The translations under genes were made by a program, and so were the position numbers. A stretch of 13,898 nucleotides of DNA from Ferroglobus sp. (GTDB lineage Archaea; Halobacteriota; Archaeoglobi; Archaeoglobales; Archaeoglobaceae). The notes beneath the pieces were generated by a model. It was not told the origin of the DNA. It was given only the letters and a program-made list of their open reading frames with translations, and ran no database searches. The DNA lies in contig WAQS01000251.1 in the NCBI GenBank assembly GCA_015520115.1, forward strand, positions 1 to 13,898, given 5' to 3'. Numbering within the stretch: position 1 is the stretch's first letter; each line of letters begins with the position of its first letter. Positions 8,599 to 13,898 of the stretch are shown here, piece by piece.

Positions 8599-9725
8599 TA
8601 TACTTCCCCGGAAATGACCTTCCGATAAAGATCGGAATACATCTTACCGATTTTCGAAAACGAAAACTTTCTCACAGCGTAATTCCTTATAAAGTTGCTC
8701 GGAAACTTTCTGTGGTTTTCTATCATCCATTTTATAGCTTCCATCAAGGATTTCCCATCGTTCACATCCACAACTATCCCGGTTTTCCTCACGACTATCT
8801 CTCTCTGCCCTTTGTCACTCACTATCACCGGCTTTCCGCAAGCCATTGCTTCTATCACAACAACTCCGAATACTTCCCACAAACTTGGCAGAATGAGAAA
8901 ATCGCTCTCCTGCAAGAGCTTTGAAACTTCATCTCTCCTTTTCGATCCAAGAAAGTGAACACAATCAGTTAATCCGTACTTCCCACTCAATTTCTTGTAG
9001 TAGTCAAAGAGAGACCCGCTTCCAACCAAAAGGAGAGAGAAACCTCCCGGATTTGAAGGCAGATTTTTAACTGCTTCCAACAACTTGTCGATACCCTTTA
9101 TCGGATCCAACCATCCAACGAAAATTCCTTTGGTTTCGTCTTTTCTTTCATCGTCTTTCTTTCTGAACACTTCGGTGTTCACCGCATTGGGAATCACGAA
9201 AATTCTACTTGAAACTCCCAGATTTGTAAGATATTTTTTAAAGAAGTTCGAAGGAACAGCAACAGCATCAGCATTGCTTAGAACGATTTTACCTAAAAAT
9301 TCCCTAAACCTATCCAACAGCCCTTTTTTAAATTTTTTCTGGAATTTCATGTGTTCCGTCAGCAGCACTGGCTTCCTTCTCAATTTCCCAACAAGAATGG
9401 AAGGAATTCCCGCGGTAAAGACGTGAGCATGAATGATATCAGGTTTTACATCTCTCTCAATTTTTAGCAGAGAAAAGATCACAACAGGATACAGAAAAAC
9501 GTGAAGCTTAACTGGAAGTTTTTTTACGGAAATTCTGTAAACCAAGATGCCATTATCCCTAAACTTTTTCACTTCAACAGCTTTTTTCGCTCTTTTTTCC
9601 GAGTGAATGTGCACGAGAGTGTTCTCAACGTATTCGGAGGTAGCAATCGCAATGTCTCTCACAAATATCCCAGAGGCTTTATTTTCCGAATGGGGGTACC
9701 ATGGAGTCACCGTTAAAACTTTCAT
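8598..9725 (-). CDS. Glycosyltransferase family 4
   Basis: A 375-residue GT-B fold retaining glycosyltransferase. The N-terminal acceptor domain begins with 'MKVLTVTPWYPHSENKASG', a classic GT4 start, with 'IIHAHVFTAGIPSILVGKL' at about 97-115. The C-terminal donor domain has 'GIFVGWLDPIKGIDKLLEAV' at 200-219 and the EX7E motif 'EVFGVVVIEAMACG' at 284-297 (E284 and E292), which contacts the nucleotide-sugar. I chose the ATG at 9725 over a frame opening up to 9809: the extra 28 residues are Cys-rich, overlap the preceding gene and match no GT4 N-terminus. This ATG gives a 4-bp ATGA overlap with the preceding stop and has AGGAGAA at the expected distance. Function: transfers a sugar onto a lipid-linked glycan at the cytoplasmic membrane face. 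Donor and acceptor cannot be told. Confidence 0.95.
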   Translation of the reverse strand: MKVLTVTPWYPHSENKASGIFVRDIAIATSEYVENTLVHIHSEKRAKKAVEVKKFRDNGILVYRISVKKLPVKLHVFLYPVVIFSLLKIERDVKPDIIHAHVFTAGIPSILVGKLRRKPVLLTEHMKFQKKFKKGLLDRFREFLGKIVLSNADAVAVPSNFFKKYLTNLGVSSRIFVIPNAVNTEVFRKKDDERKDETKGIFVGWLDPIKGIDKLLEAVKNLPSNPGGFSLLLVGSGSLFDYYKKLSGKYGLTDCVHFLGSKRRDEVSKLLQESDFLILPSLWEVFGVVVIEAMACGKPVIVSDKGQREIVVRKTGIVVDVNDGKSLMEAIKWMIENHRKFPSNFIRNYAVRKFSFSKIGKMYSDLYRKVISGEV

Positions 9726-10726
9726 TTGAATCGTTCTCCTACAACGCTGTATAGGGCACTTGCAATGCTCCCCTTCAAGTTCTTCTTCGCAACAAGGAAG
9801 TATATCCACAGATCAGGATTGTATCTGGCTTTAAATTCCGACAACCTTTCAGTGTTCGCCCCGATTATTTCGTATTTTTTGTAACCCCTTTTTTGAGCAT
9901 TTTCGATAACATGCCAATTCAGTAGATCGTTCGGGTAAGTTCCGGAGACAGTAACCTTGGGATTACCTATCCAGCTTGAGATTCTATCTCTATAGGCGAG
10001 ATCGATGATCCCAGTTACAATCTCTCCTTCATAATCCACTACCACAACCTTCACGTTATCCTTGAAAATTCCGTAAACCTCCAAAAGGTATTCCAAGTTC
10101 ACATCTGAACTCTTGTTCTGCTCCGAATATCTCAGATTAACAAGCTCAACCACTTTTTTCAGCTCCCTTCTTCCACCTTCGTAGATTTCGAATCCTTGTT
10201 TTTTCGCTTTTTTTATATTTTGTCTCAATTTTTTTTCAAGGGACATCCAGAGATCCTCCCGGCTTCTATCAAGGTTTATTGCGTAGCTGTAGAAAGGTTC
10301 CGTTGAATATCCGTCCCACTTAAAAGGTCTCATGTCGATAAAATTTGGAGGTGTGAAAATCCTCACGAAATCGGAATTCAACTCTTTAAAAAACTCATTC
10401 AGCGCTCCGATTGAACGTCGGTAATTAGATTCGATTATACTGTTTTTCAACTCACTATTATTTAAGATCAGCATGCCTAAATAGGGAATCGCCAACTTTG
10501 GCGGTGGGGAGAATACCAAGTTAAGACTTCTAATCTTCTTGTAAAACACCGGAAGTAAGCATACAGGCTCCATACCCTTGTAGCAGACGAGAGGGAAAAG
10601 TCTCCATCCCGAATGTTTTTCAGCTTCTTTCAACCAATCCCACTCGTGAAATATCGTCGCATGGGTGGATAAACGAATCAACTCGTTCCACAGATCCTTA
10701 TCCTCCAAAACTCTCACTTCGATCAT
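9722..10726 (-). CDS. FemAB-like GNAT acyltransferase (Acetyltransf_6 type), paralogue 1
   Basis: A 334-residue FemAB-like double-GNAT protein. Same signature blocks as the protein at 6456-7487: 'ATIFHEWDWLKEAEKH' at 23-38, 'SDFVRIFTPPNFIDMRPFKW' at about 118-137, basic 'LEKKLRQNIKKAKKQGF' at 163-179, 'GTYPNDLLNWHVIENAQKRG' at 262-281 and 'EFKARYNPDL' at about 297-306. The block order and spacing match but the sequences have drifted, so this is an old duplication with possibly different substrates. There is no secretion signal or membrane helix, so it is presumably cytoplasmic, using an activated amino acid (aminoacyl-tRNA in Fem proteins) or acyl-CoA. The ATG abuts the stop of the deacetylase-like gene and its stop overlaps the GT4 ATG. 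The upstream ribosome binding site is weak. It likely modifies the sugar precursor with an amino-acyl or acyl group; the substrate is unknown. Confidence 0.9.
   Translation of the reverse strand: MIEVRVLEDKDLWNELIRLSTHATIFHEWDWLKEAEKHSGWRLFPLVCYKGMEPVCLLPVFYKKIRSLNLVFSPPPKLAIPYLGMLILNNSELKNSIIESNYRRSIGALNEFFKELNSDFVRIFTPPNFIDMRPFKWDGYSTEPFYSYAINLDRSREDLWMSLEKKLRQNIKKAKKQGFEIYEGGRRELKKVVELVNLRYSEQNKSSDVNLEYLLEVYGIFKDNVKVVVVDYEGEIVTGIIDLAYRDRISSWIGNPKVTVSGTYPNDLLNWHVIENAQKRGYKKYEIIGANTERLSEFKARYNPDLWIYFLVAKKNLKGSIASALYSVVGERFK
9734..9740 (-). promoter_or_regulatory. Ribosome binding site deciding the GT4 start
   Basis: AGGAGAA on the minus strand, 8 bases before the ATG at 9725 and inside the end of the preceding FemAB-like gene. 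It supports the short start (with ATGA overlap) and argues against the 28-residue longer form. Confidence 0.7.
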
Positions 10727-12103
10727 TCAAACCACATCCATCCGAACGAACGGATAATCGCAGCTATAAGCAACCTTATTTTTACCGTAAACAACTTTTA
10801 AAGGACTCTCTTCCCTTCTTCTCCAGATGTCGTTAATTTCAGATGCCGTGAGAAATTCGGCTCCCTTCGTTTTTCCTAATTCAAGAATATAACTGTAAAG
10901 CTCGATCCACTCTCCAAAATCTCTGGGATTGAAGAGTGCATGATGCCACAGAACACAAAAAACCTCCCCAAAATCCTTAACGCTGTTGATTAATTTTTCA
11001 ACAACTTCTCTACTCTCTTCAGGACTTTTTAAGGAGATGTCCATCAAAGTCAGGGGTATTTCCAGGATGTCTATTTCTTCTCCTTGCTCTGTGAAGGGTT
11101 TGAAGGGTTTACTTGTCCCCCATCTAAATCCTACGCCGTCCGAACTTTTAAATCCGAGAGATGTGTCGTAAAGAAATCCCGCTTTTCTCTGAATCTTCCA
11201 AGTGTAGGGAATTGAGAAATTCAGATTGTGCTGCCTGATCCCAAGAACTCTTTTTCCAAGAGCTTTTTCCAGCTTATTTTTTTCCATTTCCAGTAAATTC
11301 AGGTCGTTAAAAGAATTGTAAGAGCCGTGAAGAGCCACTTCCCACCCATTTTTATCGAGCTCTTTGATTATTTTCGTCATTTTCTCATCATCGAATTTAT
11401 ACCTTCTTCCGTAGTGCTTCCAGCTAACTGGATTTGCGGTAACTTTGGCAGATTCTTCAAGAAAGAAAAACGTCGATCTAACCTTGTAAGAATTTTCGAC
11501 TTCCATTAATTTTTCAAACGTCCAGAAGGGATTTTTTCTTTTAATTTTGTCGATAAAGAAGTTTTGAAGCTCTTTAAATGATCTGCTAACTTCGCCGGAT
11601 TTAGCAAACCTAAGGGCTCTCGTGAAGTACTGATACGTTTTCCTTACTTCATCAACGTCGTGGGTTAAGCATATAGAGAAAGGAAAACGCTTTCTTAAAA
11701 GCGGAAACCCATTTTGATTGTACAATTTTGCGATAATACCAACCAGCTTTTGTTCAAGAACGTCCAAATAAGGCATCTTCCCGATTTTCGCAAGATCGAG
11801 ACCTTCTTTTAAACAATCTTTTTCAAAGTCTCCGGAGAGAACGTAGCCGATAACTTCAAATAAATTGTACTCGATTTTGGCAAGCGTTTTGTCGATTTCC
11901 ACGAATTCCGATAGTTCGCAACCTTTTTGGAAGAAGTCGTAAAGTTGATGAACGTCGAAATTTTTCCCGAAAAAACTTATTCGTAGCTTAACTGGTTCGT
12001 TGGAAGCTACACCATCATGGCTAACGACAATATTTTCGGCAAAACCATTTCTCTTGAAAAAGGATTTAGCACCAATTCTGGAGTATATGCTAATTCCCTC
12101 CAA
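10727..12103 (-). CDS. NodB/CE4-like polysaccharide deacetylase family protein
   Basis: A 458-residue protein with an N-terminal region (about 1-135) of unknown fold, then a NodB-like barrel (about 140-430). CE4-type motifs: 'CLTHDVDE' at 145-152 (D149/D151, the TFDD equivalent), 'RSTFFFLE' at 209-216, 'NGWEVALHGSYNS' at 252-264, 'GIRQHNLNF' at 288-296, and 'CVLWHHALFNP' at 383-393 (motif 5 His). The usual second histidine of HxxxH is Asn (H259-x-x-x-N263), so the metal site is altered; CE4-like members of exopolysaccharide loci can differ in this way. Family role: removes N- or O-acetyl groups from sugars. There is no signal peptide, so it may act in the cytoplasm on a lipid-linked precursor. 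It is the first gene of the operon. The start is TTG at 12103, just after an in-frame stop; a GGAGGG lies inside the first codons, so the true start is uncertain. Confidence 0.88.
   Translation of the reverse strand: MEGISIYSRIGAKSFFKRNGFAENIVVSHDGVASNEPVKLRISFFGKNFDVHQLYDFFQKGCELSEFVEIDKTLAKIEYNLFEVIGYVLSGDFEKDCLKEGLDLAKIGKMPYLDVLEQKLVGIIAKLYNQNGFPLLRKRFPFSICLTHDVDEVRKTYQYFTRALRFAKSGEVSRSFKELQNFFIDKIKRKNPFWTFEKLMEVENSYKVRSTFFFLEESAKVTANPVSWKHYGRRYKFDDEKMTKIIKELDKNGWEVALHGSYNSFNDLNLLEMEKNKLEKALGKRVLGIRQHNLNFSIPYTWKIQRKAGFLYDTSLGFKSSDGVGFRWGTSKPFKPFTEQGEEIDILEIPLTLMDISLKSPEESREVVEKLINSVKDFGEVFCVLWHHALFNPRDFGEWIELYSYILELGKTKGAEFLTASEINDIWRRREESPLKVVYGKNKVAYSCDYPFVRMDVV
12096..12101 (-). promoter_or_regulatory. 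Misplaced GGAGGG ribosome-binding-like motif at the deacetylase start
   Basis: GGAGGG begins at the last base of the TTG start codon, so it cannot serve that TTG. Either the TTG is used on a leaderless mRNA, or initiation occurs downstream, where the only well-spaced candidate is an ATA. No in-frame ATG or GTG lies close by. Confidence 0.4.
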
Positions 12104-12120
12104 AAATAAAAATTAAAAAA
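12104..12120 (-). terminator. T-rich tract, likely intrinsic terminator for the PEF-CTERM gene
   Basis: Directly after the stop of the PEF-CTERM gene the minus strand is three runs of T (T6, T5 and T5) separated by AA and A, with no strong hairpin. Archaeal RNA polymerase terminates on such oligo-T tracts. It would separate the surface-protein transcript from the operon that starts immediately downstream. Confidence 0.45.
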
Positions 12121-12140
12121 TTTTGATATTATTTTCTCCT
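12121..12140 (-). promoter_or_regulatory. Possible BRE/TATA promoter for the eight-gene operon
   Basis: The minus strand reads AGGAGAAAATAATATCAAAA here, overlapping the stop of the PEF-CTERM gene. The AT-rich core near 12129 is about 26 bases before the TTG at 12103, the spacing expected of an archaeal TATA box if the mRNA is leaderless. The match to a TATA consensus is modest and the surroundings are AT-rich, so this is tentative. Confidence 0.3.
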
Positions 12141-13055
12141 TACAACATATATCATTCCGAACAGCAGTCCGATAGGTATCGCCAACAACCCGAACTCCGG
12201 TATTGGGATGTCTATGTCATCGTTGCCGCAGTACTCTGTCAAGTGAATTTTCTTGGGCAGAGGTTGCTCAGGTAAATTCTTGTTTTCCATTCCAACGAAG
12301 ACCTTAGGAATCGCAAGCTCTATTATGTAGTTAGTCTTTTCGAAATCCATTATCCCGCTGTCTCTCCAGAAACCCGGAGCGTAGCCAACTGGATCTCCAA
12401 GAGAGTGTATTTTCATTCTTGCAGGGGATGCATCATCATGTGTCGCTTTTTTCCAGCTTCCCGGTGATGATGTGTCGTAGATTTCGTAAAGCGCAAGATT
12501 GCCGACCATCGTTCCTCGCATCGGGTGGTTCGATGGATAATAAAGTCTTACTCCAAATTCATATCCGTAATCTCCCGTTGATTTGTTACCGTCCAAGTTT
12601 AAAGCTAAGTCGCCAATGTCATCTGGTTTACCGGAGTAAACAATCGCAACGTAAATGAAATCTTCATCCTCAGACACATACATCGCTTCCATGTCGTACT
12701 TCTCTCTTCCCAATGGCTGCGGTTGTCCGTCGATCAACGGCTCATAGTAATCAGAGTACGAAGAGCCGATACCTTTTATGTGCACTCCAGTAGCGTAGGC
12801 ATCCGCATACCCAAGCTTTGGATCGACGTTGTCTTCGATAACGAACCTGACTCCCGGATTAGGTAGCCAAGCCGATACATTTCCGTTCTCTCCGGGAATG
12901 CTTGAGTCGTTCAAACCATCTCTCAGTTCGTCGAACGTAACACCCCAGTCAGCCAAATCGCCATCGGTTGTTATAGCCATGGCTTTCGGCAACACCAGCA
13001 CGAGCGCAACAAGCCCTATCAAAGCTTTAAACGTTTTTTTCATTCCTTCATACAC
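12129..13055 (-). CDS. Secreted PEF-CTERM surface protein, CBM9-like ectodomain
   Basis: About 308 residues. An N-terminal signal peptide ('KKTFKALIGLVALVLVLP', probable cleavage after 'KAMA') is followed by 'ITTDGDLADWG', typical of the start of carbohydrate-binding CBM9-like domains; 'EAMYVSEDEDFIYVAI' and 'DLALNLDGNKSTGDYGYEFG' also fit. The C-terminus is a sorting tail: 'CGNDDIDIPIPEFGLLAIP' followed by a hydrophobic helix and 'VVRRK'. This matches PEF-CTERM, the tail class assigned to archaeosortase C, so the protein is probably cleaved there and attached to a membrane lipid or other surface anchor. Three N-x-S/T sequons suggest N-glycosylation. Start choice: TTG at 13058 is too close to the AAGGAGA site, GTG at 13055 fits best, ATG at 13046 is also possible. 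It has its own promoter and lies just upstream of the glycan operon. It may bind or display the glycan (inference). Confidence 0.9.
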   Translation of the reverse strand: MYEGMKKTFKALIGLVALVLVLPKAMAITTDGDLADWGVTFDELRDGLNDSSIPGENGNVSAWLPNPGVRFVIEDNVDPKLGYADAYATGVHIKGIGSSYSDYYEPLIDGQPQPLGREKYDMEAMYVSEDEDFIYVAIVYSGKPDDIGDLALNLDGNKSTGDYGYEFGVRLYYPSNHPMRGTMVGNLALYEIYDTSSPGSWKKATHDDASPARMKIHSLGDPVGYAPGFWRDSGIMDFEKTNYIIELAIPKVFVGMENKNLPEQPLPKKIHLTEYCGNDDIDIPIPEFGLLAIPIGLLFGMIYVVRRK

Positions 13056-13058
13056 CAA

Positions 13059-13065
13059 TCTCCTT
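13059..13065 (-). promoter_or_regulatory. Ribosome binding site of the PEF-CTERM gene
   Basis: AAGGAGA on the minus strand. It directly abuts TTG 13058, lies 3 bases before GTG 13055 and 12 before ATG 13046, so GTG is the best-placed start, although ATG remains possible. Confidence 0.5.
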
Positions 13066-13100
13066 TAAATTTTCAATTTAATGAACCTTTATTGATACAA

Positions 13101-13115
13101 CTATAAAAACTTTTC
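13101..13115 (-). promoter_or_regulatory. Archaeal BRE/TATA promoter of the PEF-CTERM gene
   Basis: The minus strand reads GAAAAGTTTTTATAG: a purine-rich BRE-like GAAAAG followed by a TATA box TTTTTATAG. Transcription would start about 25 bases downstream (near 13080), giving a leader of roughly 25 nt that contains the ribosome binding site. Confidence 0.5.
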
Positions 13116-13128
13116 TTCCATAAATAAG

Positions 13129-13151
13129 GATAACTTGTTATCATGATGATA
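13129..13151. repeat. Two overlapping inverted repeats upstream of the PEF-CTERM promoter
   Basis: GATAAC-TT-GTTATC (13129-13142) is a perfect inverted repeat with 6-base arms. It overlaps TATCAT-G-ATGATA (13139-13151), a second perfect repeat with 6-base arms. Together they fill the gap between the stop of the DUF354 gene and the BRE/TATA region, about 14 bp upstream of the BRE, a usual place for an archaeal activator site. They could instead form a weak hairpin after the DUF354 gene; with no following T-run a terminator role is less convincing. Confidence 0.45.
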
Positions 13152-13152
13152 A

Positions 13153-13898
13153 TTAACGTTTAATATTCTCTGTAAATTTTACAAGCCACTCCGTTAAATC
13201 GATCTTTTCTTTTAGAAGAGTGCTTCTCCTCTTTCTCCAAATTCTCTTAGATTTCTTATCCTCAAGAATCTCTATCGCCCTCTCAACAGCATTCTTCTGG
13301 TTCGCGTAAAACTCAAGGAGGTTGTATTTGTTTCTTAGCTCAAGCAGATTTCCAGACATCAAGCCCGTGGCGATTCCAGAAGATGTGGATTCCACGTGAA
13401 TCGAAGGTGTTCCGAGGAGAGCAGCTTCCACCGCCATCGTAGCACCTTCGCCGACGTAAAGATCGGCATAATACAATAGAGAATGCGCAAGTTCGGGAGG
13501 TATTTTGACATTCCCTCCGTTTTTATTCTCGCTTAGCACAACAACGTTTGCAAGATCCTCGATGGTTTTAATCGCTTTTTTGTAATCCTCCCAACCTTTA
13601 AGTCCTCTGTCATGGTACGCGTTCCACGAAATCGTTCTGAAAACAACGAATCTTTCATCCTTTGAGAAATCCAAGTAGTCGTAAACAGCCTTATTAGCTT
13701 CAAAATAATTTGGATGCAAGTACATGAGCTCAAAAAAACTGTTAACTCTAATATGCCTACTCCCAAAATCCCTCAGAAAGCATTTTGGAGTTATTACGTA
13801 TTTTGAAAAAGGTACAGTAATTTTATGTAACTTTTCCGCCATTTCCGTGTCTTCAAGTATTACGTAATCTCCTCCAAGAAATAAACAAGCATATATAT
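13153..13898 (-). CDS. DUF354-family glycosyltransferase-like protein (5' partial)
   Basis: The frame stays open from 13155 to the window edge, so the N-terminal part (probably about 100 residues of a roughly 340-residue family) is missing. The ATG at 13842 is internal: the 18 codons before it read 'GDYVILEDTE', which joins smoothly to 'MAEKLHKITVPFSKYVITP', the conserved 'EDTEHA...PFSD...TP' block of archaeal DUF354 proteins. The C-terminal half has 'ELAHSLLYYADLYVGEGATM' and 'EAALLGTPSIHVESTSSG', which resemble the nucleotide-sugar pocket of GT-B enzymes such as MurG and UDP-GlcNAc 2-epimerase. DUF354 proteins are uncharacterised but commonly sit in surface-polysaccharide clusters, as here. 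It is probably cytoplasmic, since no membrane segment is seen. It ends about 37 bp before the BRE of the next gene and may belong to an operon lying to the right of the window. Confidence 0.9.
   Translation of the reverse strand, partial: IYACLFLGGDYVILEDTEMAEKLHKITVPFSKYVITPKCFLRDFGSRHIRVNSFFELMYLHPNYFEANKAVYDYLDFSKDERFVVFRTISWNAYHDRGLKGWEDYKKAIKTIEDLANVVVLSENKNGGNVKIPPELAHSLLYYADLYVGEGATMAVEAALLGTPSIHVESTSSGIATGLMSGNLLELRNKYNLLEFYANQKNAVERAIEILEDKKSKRIWRKRRSTLLKEKIDLTEWLVKFTENIKR

Noticed and set aside
8478..8924. Plus-strand open frame of 148 codons
   Set aside because: It lies antisense to the clearly real ATP-grasp and GT4 genes, has no family motifs, and its Ser/Leu/Pro/His-rich composition is typical of a shadow frame.
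9726..9809. N-terminal extension of the GT4 protein by 28 residues
   Set aside because: The extra residues overlap the preceding gene, are Cys-rich and unlike GT4 starts; the ATG at 9725 has a ribosome binding site and an ATGA overlap.
7385..10655. Similar 29-base stretches near 7387 and 10630 as a mobile-element repeat
   Set aside because: They encode the same conserved FHEWDWL block of the two FemAB-like paralogues, so they reflect gene duplication, not an inserted element.
13533..13766. Minus-strand 77-codon frame inside the DUF354 gene
   Set aside because: Shadow in another frame of the same strand; the DUF354 frame shows conserved family blocks.
1..13898. tRNA, rRNA, CRISPR array, insertion sequence or transposase
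   Set aside because: Gaps between genes are at most about 97 bp, and I saw no direct-repeat arrays, tRNA-like cloverleaf, or transposase/integrase motifs on either strand.

Overview
The window reads as archaeal chromosome, most likely a thermophilic euryarchaeon of the Archaeoglobales (for example Archaeoglobus, Ferroglobus or Geoglobus). This placement is inferred from protein style, Lys/Glu/Ile-rich composition, archaeal TATA/BRE-like promoter elements, GGAGG-type ribosome binding sites with tight gene overlaps, and a C-terminal PEF-CTERM sorting tail known from Euryarchaeota. No marker gene settles the genus. The DNA is AT-rich by eye and almost entirely coding; the longest gap is about 97 bp.

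Layout. Positions 2-3049 (+) hold the 3' part of a large membrane protein with about ten transmembrane segments and a roughly 680-residue ectodomain; its N-terminus lies off the left edge. It converges with, and overlaps by 14 bp, the end of a minus-strand operon covering 12103-3036. In transcription order the operon encodes: a NodB/CE4-like polysaccharide deacetylase, a FemAB-like GNAT acyltransferase, a family 4 glycosyltransferase (GT4), an ATP-grasp ligase, a second FemAB-like protein paralogous to the first, a small GNAT acetyltransferase, a Wzx/MATE-type polysaccharide flippase, and an alkaline-phosphatase-superfamily phosphodiesterase. The eight genes overlap, abut or lie at most 5 bp apart. 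Just upstream on the same strand, after a T-rich tract, is a secreted PEF-CTERM surface protein (13055-12129) with its own promoter and overlapping inverted repeats. The right edge carries the C-terminal part of a DUF354 glycosyltransferase-like protein (from the window edge to 13153).

How the genes may work together. The set looks like a machine for making, decorating and exporting a cell-surface glycan. GT4 (and perhaps DUF354) would build it. The ATP-grasp ligase, two FemAB-like proteins and GNAT could add amino-acyl or acyl groups. The flippase would move the lipid-linked unit across the membrane. The deacetylase, phosphodiesterase and large membrane/ectodomain protein could trim, release or transfer it. 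FemAB-like, CE4-like and GT4 genes beside a CTERM-tagged surface protein resemble the bacterial exosortase/PEP-CTERM exopolysaccharide loci, with PEF-CTERM (the archaeosortase C substrate class) in place of PEP-CTERM. This system-level reading is inference; no archaeosortase gene is visible here.
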